Below are positions 7,100 through 8,875 of a stretch of 8,875 bases of DNA, one piece after another. Origin of the DNA: an uncultured bacterium (lineage in GTDB: Bacteria > Bacillota > Clostridia > Oscillospirales > Ruminococcaceae); NCBI GenBank assembly GCA_905214265.1, contig CAJMLQ010000122.1:1-8875 (forward strand), in the 5' to 3' direction. A model generated the notes under the pieces. It was not told the origin of the DNA. It saw only the letters and a list, made by a program, of their open reading frames with translations, and ran no database searches. The first letter of the stretch is position 1; each line of letters starts with the position of its first letter. The translations under genes were made by a program, and so were the position numbers.

Positions 7100-7824
7100 T
7101 TATCTTTCCGGCAATTGATATTAAGGACGGCAGCTGTGTGCGGCTGTTTAAGGGTGATTTCGGCACCGTGGAGAAGGTGGCGGAGGATCCTCTGGAAACG
7201 GCGCGTTCCTTCGAAAGCCAAGGGGCCCGCTGGCTCCATATGGTAGACCTGGACGGGGCCAAGGACGCCGTTCCGCGGAATGCAGAGATTTTTCTGAAAG
7301 TAGCTCGGAACACCTCCCTTAAGGTGGAGGTCGGCGGCGGAATCCGCTCCATGGAGACTGTGGAGGCTTACCTCAGCGGCGGAGTCCAGCGGGTAATCCT
7401 CGGTTCGGTGGCAGTGAAAAATCCGGAGCTGGTCCGGATGGCGGTCCGGGAATATGGGGACCGCATCGCCGTGGGGATCGACGCCAAAAATGGCATGGCG
7501 GCGGTAGAAGGCTGGCTGGACGCCAGTACGGCTCATTACCTGGACCTGGCTAGGGCCATGGAGGCCGCTGGCGTCCGCACGATCATCTACACCGATATTT
7601 CCAAGGACGGGACGCTATCCGGGCCGAATTTGGAGGAGCTTGCCGCTATCAATCGGGCGGTTTCCTGTCAGATTGTGGCCAGCGGGGGGATCTCCTGTCT
7701 GGAGGACATTTTGGCCTTGAAAAAACTTGCGCTTTATGGTGCGATTTGTGGCAAATCGTTGTATAAAGGAACGCTGGACCTGAGCGAAGCAATCCGCGCT
7801 GCGGAAGATGGGGAGGTGCAGTGA
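7096..7824 (+). CDS. hisA: ProFAR isomerase, 1-(5-phosphoribosyl)-5-[(5-phosphoribosylamino)methylideneamino]imidazole-4-carboxamide isomerase
   Basis: HisA performs the Amadori rearrangement of ProFAR to PRFAR, the substrate of HisF-HisH. It is a (beta/alpha)8 barrel of 242 residues, made of two related half-barrels like HisF. Asp8 in FPAIDIKDG and Asp129 in GIDAKNG are the general acid/base pair known for the family. Phosphate-binding loops are VGGGIR (79-84) in the first half and ASGGIS (195-200) in the second. YTDISKDGT (165-173) is typical of HisA and argues against HisF. The gene overlaps hisH by 4 bases (ATGA) and has only a weak G-rich stretch upstream, so it likely relies on ribosomes finishing hisH. 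The C-terminal GAICGKSLYKG is slightly divergent but ordinary. It could in principle also serve tryptophan synthesis as PriA does in actinobacteria; nothing seen here supports that. Confidence 0.96.
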   Translation: MIIFPAIDIKDGSCVRLFKGDFGTVEKVAEDPLETARSFESQGARWLHMVDLDGAKDAVPRNAEIFLKVARNTSLKVEVGGGIRSMETVEAYLSGGVQRVILGSVAVKNPELVRMAVREYGDRIAVGIDAKNGMAAVEGWLDASTAHYLDLARAMEAAGVRTIIYTDISKDGTLSGPNLEELAAINRAVSCQIVASGGISCLEDILALKKLALYGAICGKSLYKGTLDLSEAIRAAEDGEVQ

Positions 7825-8579
7825 TGTTGGCAAAACGAATCATCCCCTGTCTGGACGTCCGGGACGGAAAAGTCGTCAAAGGGATCAACTTTGTGGGGAT
7901 CAAAGAAGTCGGAGATCCGATGGAGTGCGCGGAAATGTACAACGAACAGGGCGCGGACGAAATCGTCTTTCTGGACATCACCGCTACCAGCGACCACCGG
8001 GAGACCATGGCGGATGTCGTGCGGAAAACGGCACAGAAGGTCTTTGTACCGCTGACGGTGGGCGGGGGCATCACTTCCGTGGAGGACTTTGCCAAGCTCC
8101 TTCGGGCCGGGGCGGATAAGGTCAGTGTCAACTCTGCGGCGCTGAAAAATCCCCAGCTCATCGCGGAGGCGGCCAGTCGCTTCGGCAGCCAATGCGTGGT
8201 GGCGGCCATCGACGCCAAGCGTATGGAGGACGGCAGCTGGCACGCCTACTCTGCCGGAGGGCGAATCGATACCGGCATCGACGCGGTCCAGTGGGCCAAA
8301 CGCGCCTGCGAGCTGGGGGCGGGTGAGATTCTTCTCACCTCCATGGACACGGACGGGACCAAGGATGGTTTTGATCTGGACTTGCTGAACTCCGTGATCG
8401 CAGTGGTTTCCGTTCCGGTCGTCGCCTCAGGGGGCTGCGGGAAGCTGGAACACTTTTCGGAGGTCTTTGAAAAAACCGGCGCCGACGCGGCTCTGGCCGC
8501 CTCGCTGTTTCACTACCGGGAACTGACGGTAGGGGACGTGAAAGCGCATCTTCGTCAAAAAAATATCCCGGTGCGGTAA
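7824..8579 (+). CDS. hisF: Imidazole glycerol phosphate synthase, cyclase subunit HisF
   Basis: HisF uses ammonia delivered by HisH to convert PRFAR to imidazole glycerol phosphate and AICAR, the latter feeding purine synthesis. It is a (beta/alpha)8 barrel of 251 residues, the normal length. The catalytic residues Asp11 (IPCLDVRDG) and Asp130 (AAIDAKR) are present, and Asp176 in MDTDGTKDG is also conserved, all at the numbering known from Thermotoga HisF. Phosphate loops are VGGGIT (79-84) and ASGGCG (201-206). Two starts are possible, GTG 7821 and ATG 7824. I prefer ATG because it gives the standard MLAKRIIPCLDV N-terminus and sits 7 bases after GGAGG (7812-7816), against 4 for GTG. The ATG shares one base with the hisA stop (TGATG), which suggests termination-reinitiation coupling. 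Confidence 0.97.
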   Translation: MLAKRIIPCLDVRDGKVVKGINFVGIKEVGDPMECAEMYNEQGADEIVFLDITATSDHRETMADVVRKTAQKVFVPLTVGGGITSVEDFAKLLRAGADKVSVNSAALKNPQLIAEAASRFGSQCVVAAIDAKRMEDGSWHAYSAGGRIDTGIDAVQWAKRACELGAGEILLTSMDTDGTKDGFDLDLLNSVIAVVSVPVVASGGCGKLEHFSEVFEKTGADAALAASLFHYRELTVGDVKAHLRQKNIPVR

Positions 8580-8606
8580 GCGCGGGGAATATAGGAGAAC
8601 AGGATT

Positions 8607-8875
8607 ATGGAAAAAATTATTTTGACAGGCGATCGCCCAACCGGCCGGCTCCACGTGGGCCATTACGTCGGGTCGCTGCGGCGGCGCGTGGAGCTGCAGA
8701 ATTCCGGCGAATACGCCAAGACGTTTATCATGGTGGCCGATGCCCAGGCGCTGACGGACAATATCGAAAATCCGGAAAAGGTGCGGCAGAACATCATCGA
8801 AGTGGCCCTGGACTATCTCTCCTGCGGGCTGGACCCGGCGAAGTCCACCCTCTTTATCCAGTCGCAGATCTCGGA
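8607..8875 (+). CDS. trpS: Tryptophanyl-tRNA synthetase (N-terminal part, 3' end cut by window)
   Basis: TrpRS charges tRNA-Trp with tryptophan in the cytoplasm; it is a class I synthetase with a Rossmann-fold core. Eighty-nine full codons are visible. GDRPTGRLHVGHYVGSL (residues 8-24) contains the class I HIGH signature as HVGH (16-19) and the ATP-binding start of the fold. RRRVELQNSG, VADAQALTD and DYLSCGLDP follow the pattern of the TrpRS group common in clostridia and streptococci, rather than the GxxPTGxLHLGNYxG group. The ATG is preceded by AGGAG (8593-8597) with 9-base spacing. It begins 27 bases after hisF with no terminator or promoter visible in the gap, so it is probably co-transcribed with the his genes. 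The KMSKS motif and the C-terminus lie beyond the window. Confidence 0.95.
   Translation, partial: MEKIILTGDRPTGRLHVGHYVGSLRRRVELQNSGEYAKTFIMVADAQALTDNIENPEKVRQNIIEVALDYLSCGLDPAKSTLFIQSQIS

Noticed and set aside
7821..7823. GTG 7821 as the hisF start.
   Set aside because: It is only 4 bases from GGAGG and would add one residue before the standard MLAKRIIPCLDV start; ATG 7824 fits better.
1..8875. A new defence, mobile or secretion system in this window.
   Set aside because: All coding space is accounted for by polC, eight his genes and trpS, with gaps under 125 bases. No integrase, repeat array or unknown gene is seen.

Overview
The window looks like chromosomal DNA of a moderately GC-rich Firmicute, most likely a clostridial lineage such as the Oscillospiraceae/Ruminococcaceae. 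Three things support this: the first gene is the Gram-positive-type DNA polymerase PolC; the histidine genes use the two-subunit HisZ/short-HisG enzyme; and TrpRS is of the GDRPTG...HVGH kind. The genus is an inference from gene type and order. Every gene found is on the plus strand, and no mobile element, CRISPR array, tRNA or rRNA is visible.

Layout: the 3' third of polC (1-1571) is followed by a 121-base gap that holds a good sigma-A promoter (1599-1628) and an unusual ribosome-loading region (about 1652-1692). A compact histidine operon follows: hisZ, hisG, hisD, hisC, hisB, hisH, hisA, hisF (1693-8579). After 27 bases comes the 5' part of trpS (8607 to the window end). Neighbouring his genes overlap (by 4, 14, 4 and 1 bases) or lie 2 to 20 bases apart, so they are probably one transcript with translational coupling. 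trpS may be its last visible gene.

Function: HisZ and HisG together start the pathway (ATP + PRPP to phosphoribosyl-ATP). HisA isomerises ProFAR to PRFAR. HisH and HisF convert PRFAR to IGP and AICAR. HisB dehydrates IGP, HisC transaminates imidazole acetol phosphate, and HisD oxidises histidinol to histidine. Three steps have no gene here: phosphoribosyl-ATP pyrophosphohydrolase (HisE), phosphoribosyl-AMP cyclohydrolase (HisI) and histidinol-phosphate phosphatase. trpS sits where hisI/hisE often follow hisF.

The pathway is conventional. The most noteworthy signal is the hisZ start. The only Shine-Dalgarno sequence lies 33 bases before the only plausible start codon, and a GNRA-capped hairpin fills 24 of those bases. 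Folding it out would leave a normal 9-base spacing, so this looks like a structured spacer controlling entry of ribosomes into the operon.
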